DNA of 18,799 bases, from NCBI GenBank assembly GCA_003640385.1, contig RCAB01000795.1:1-18799 (forward strand), read 5' to 3'. Positions 18,611 through 18,799 of this stretch are shown in pieces. The DNA comes from Setaria digitata (taxonomy: Eukaryota; Nematoda; Chromadorea; Rhabditida; Setariidae). Position numbers and translations under genes: made by a program. Under the pieces are notes generated by a model. The model was not told where the DNA came from. It worked only from the letters and a program-made list of their open reading frames with translations, and did no database searches. How positions within the stretch are numbered: the stretch's first letter is position 1; each line of letters starts with the position of its first letter.

Positions 18611-18799
18611 AACTTTCTTCTTTTCATTTGTCAAAACTGAAATTTTTAATAATAACAAATTTTTTTCCATGACTAAGCTTTATGACTACCTAATCACTGT
18701 AGAAAATATATGCTAAATTAATATGGATTATAAAAATCACAGAAACAAACTATAAAATTTTATGATTGCAATAAATATTCATAAATTGGAATATGTTTT

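Noticed and set aside
1..18799. tRNA, rRNA, CRISPR or transposase genes
   Set aside because: No cloverleaf-like arms, rRNA cores, repeat-spacer arrays or transposase motifs were seen on either strand. The search was by eye only.

Overview
The window looks like nuclear DNA of a nematode, most likely a parasitic clade III (filarial-type) species. It is strongly A+T-rich by eye. The genes are cut by many 60-1000 base introns with GT(A/T)(A/G)GT-like donors and TTTNAG acceptors. Several TTTCAG/TTTAG acceptors lie a few bases before an ATG, the arrangement used for spliced-leader addition. The species call is inference; no rRNA, tRNA or transposon gene was seen that would fix it. Few genes show as long ORFs, so the annotation was built by joining exons by splice signal and reading phase.

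Layout. (1) 1-121, minus: an exon running off the left edge, unidentified product, with a possible upstream exon at 1278-1343. (2) 2049-3720, minus: five phase-consistent exons of a Ser/Arg-rich, probably disordered C-terminal region, plus a candidate exon at 5432-5493. (3) 6485-10860 (to about 11019), minus: seven exons of a RhoGAP-domain protein. The RhoGAP fold is complete with its arginine finger, and the closest resemblance is to the ARHGAP20/TAGAP type. It ends in a 209-codon low-complexity tail exon with its own stop and poly(A) signal. Blocks 2 and 3 may be one locus with alternative 3' ends, because exon 8167-8347 is phase-compatible with both the 7116 and the 3720 acceptors and no start exon for block 2 is visible. 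(4) 11175-11942, minus: candidate 5' exons of the RhoGAP gene. (5) 12270-12576, plus: a compact three-exon gene for a 62-residue protein, divergent from the RhoGAP gene across a roughly 330-base shared upstream region. (6) 12774-17900: about 5 kb with no convincing gene apart from a doubtful 61-codon minus ORF at 12904-13089. (7) 17900-18610, plus: two isolated splice-acceptor/ORF combinations that may be the 5' side of a gene continuing right.

Functionally, the only product with a clear role is the RhoGAP protein, expected to speed GTP hydrolysis by a Rho-family GTPase. Nothing here proves a new system. The points most worth checking are the alternative 3' structure of this locus, a stop codon that overlaps a splice donor, a reading-frame break at an A9 run in its 5' exon, and an in-frame 57-base intron in the small plus-strand gene.
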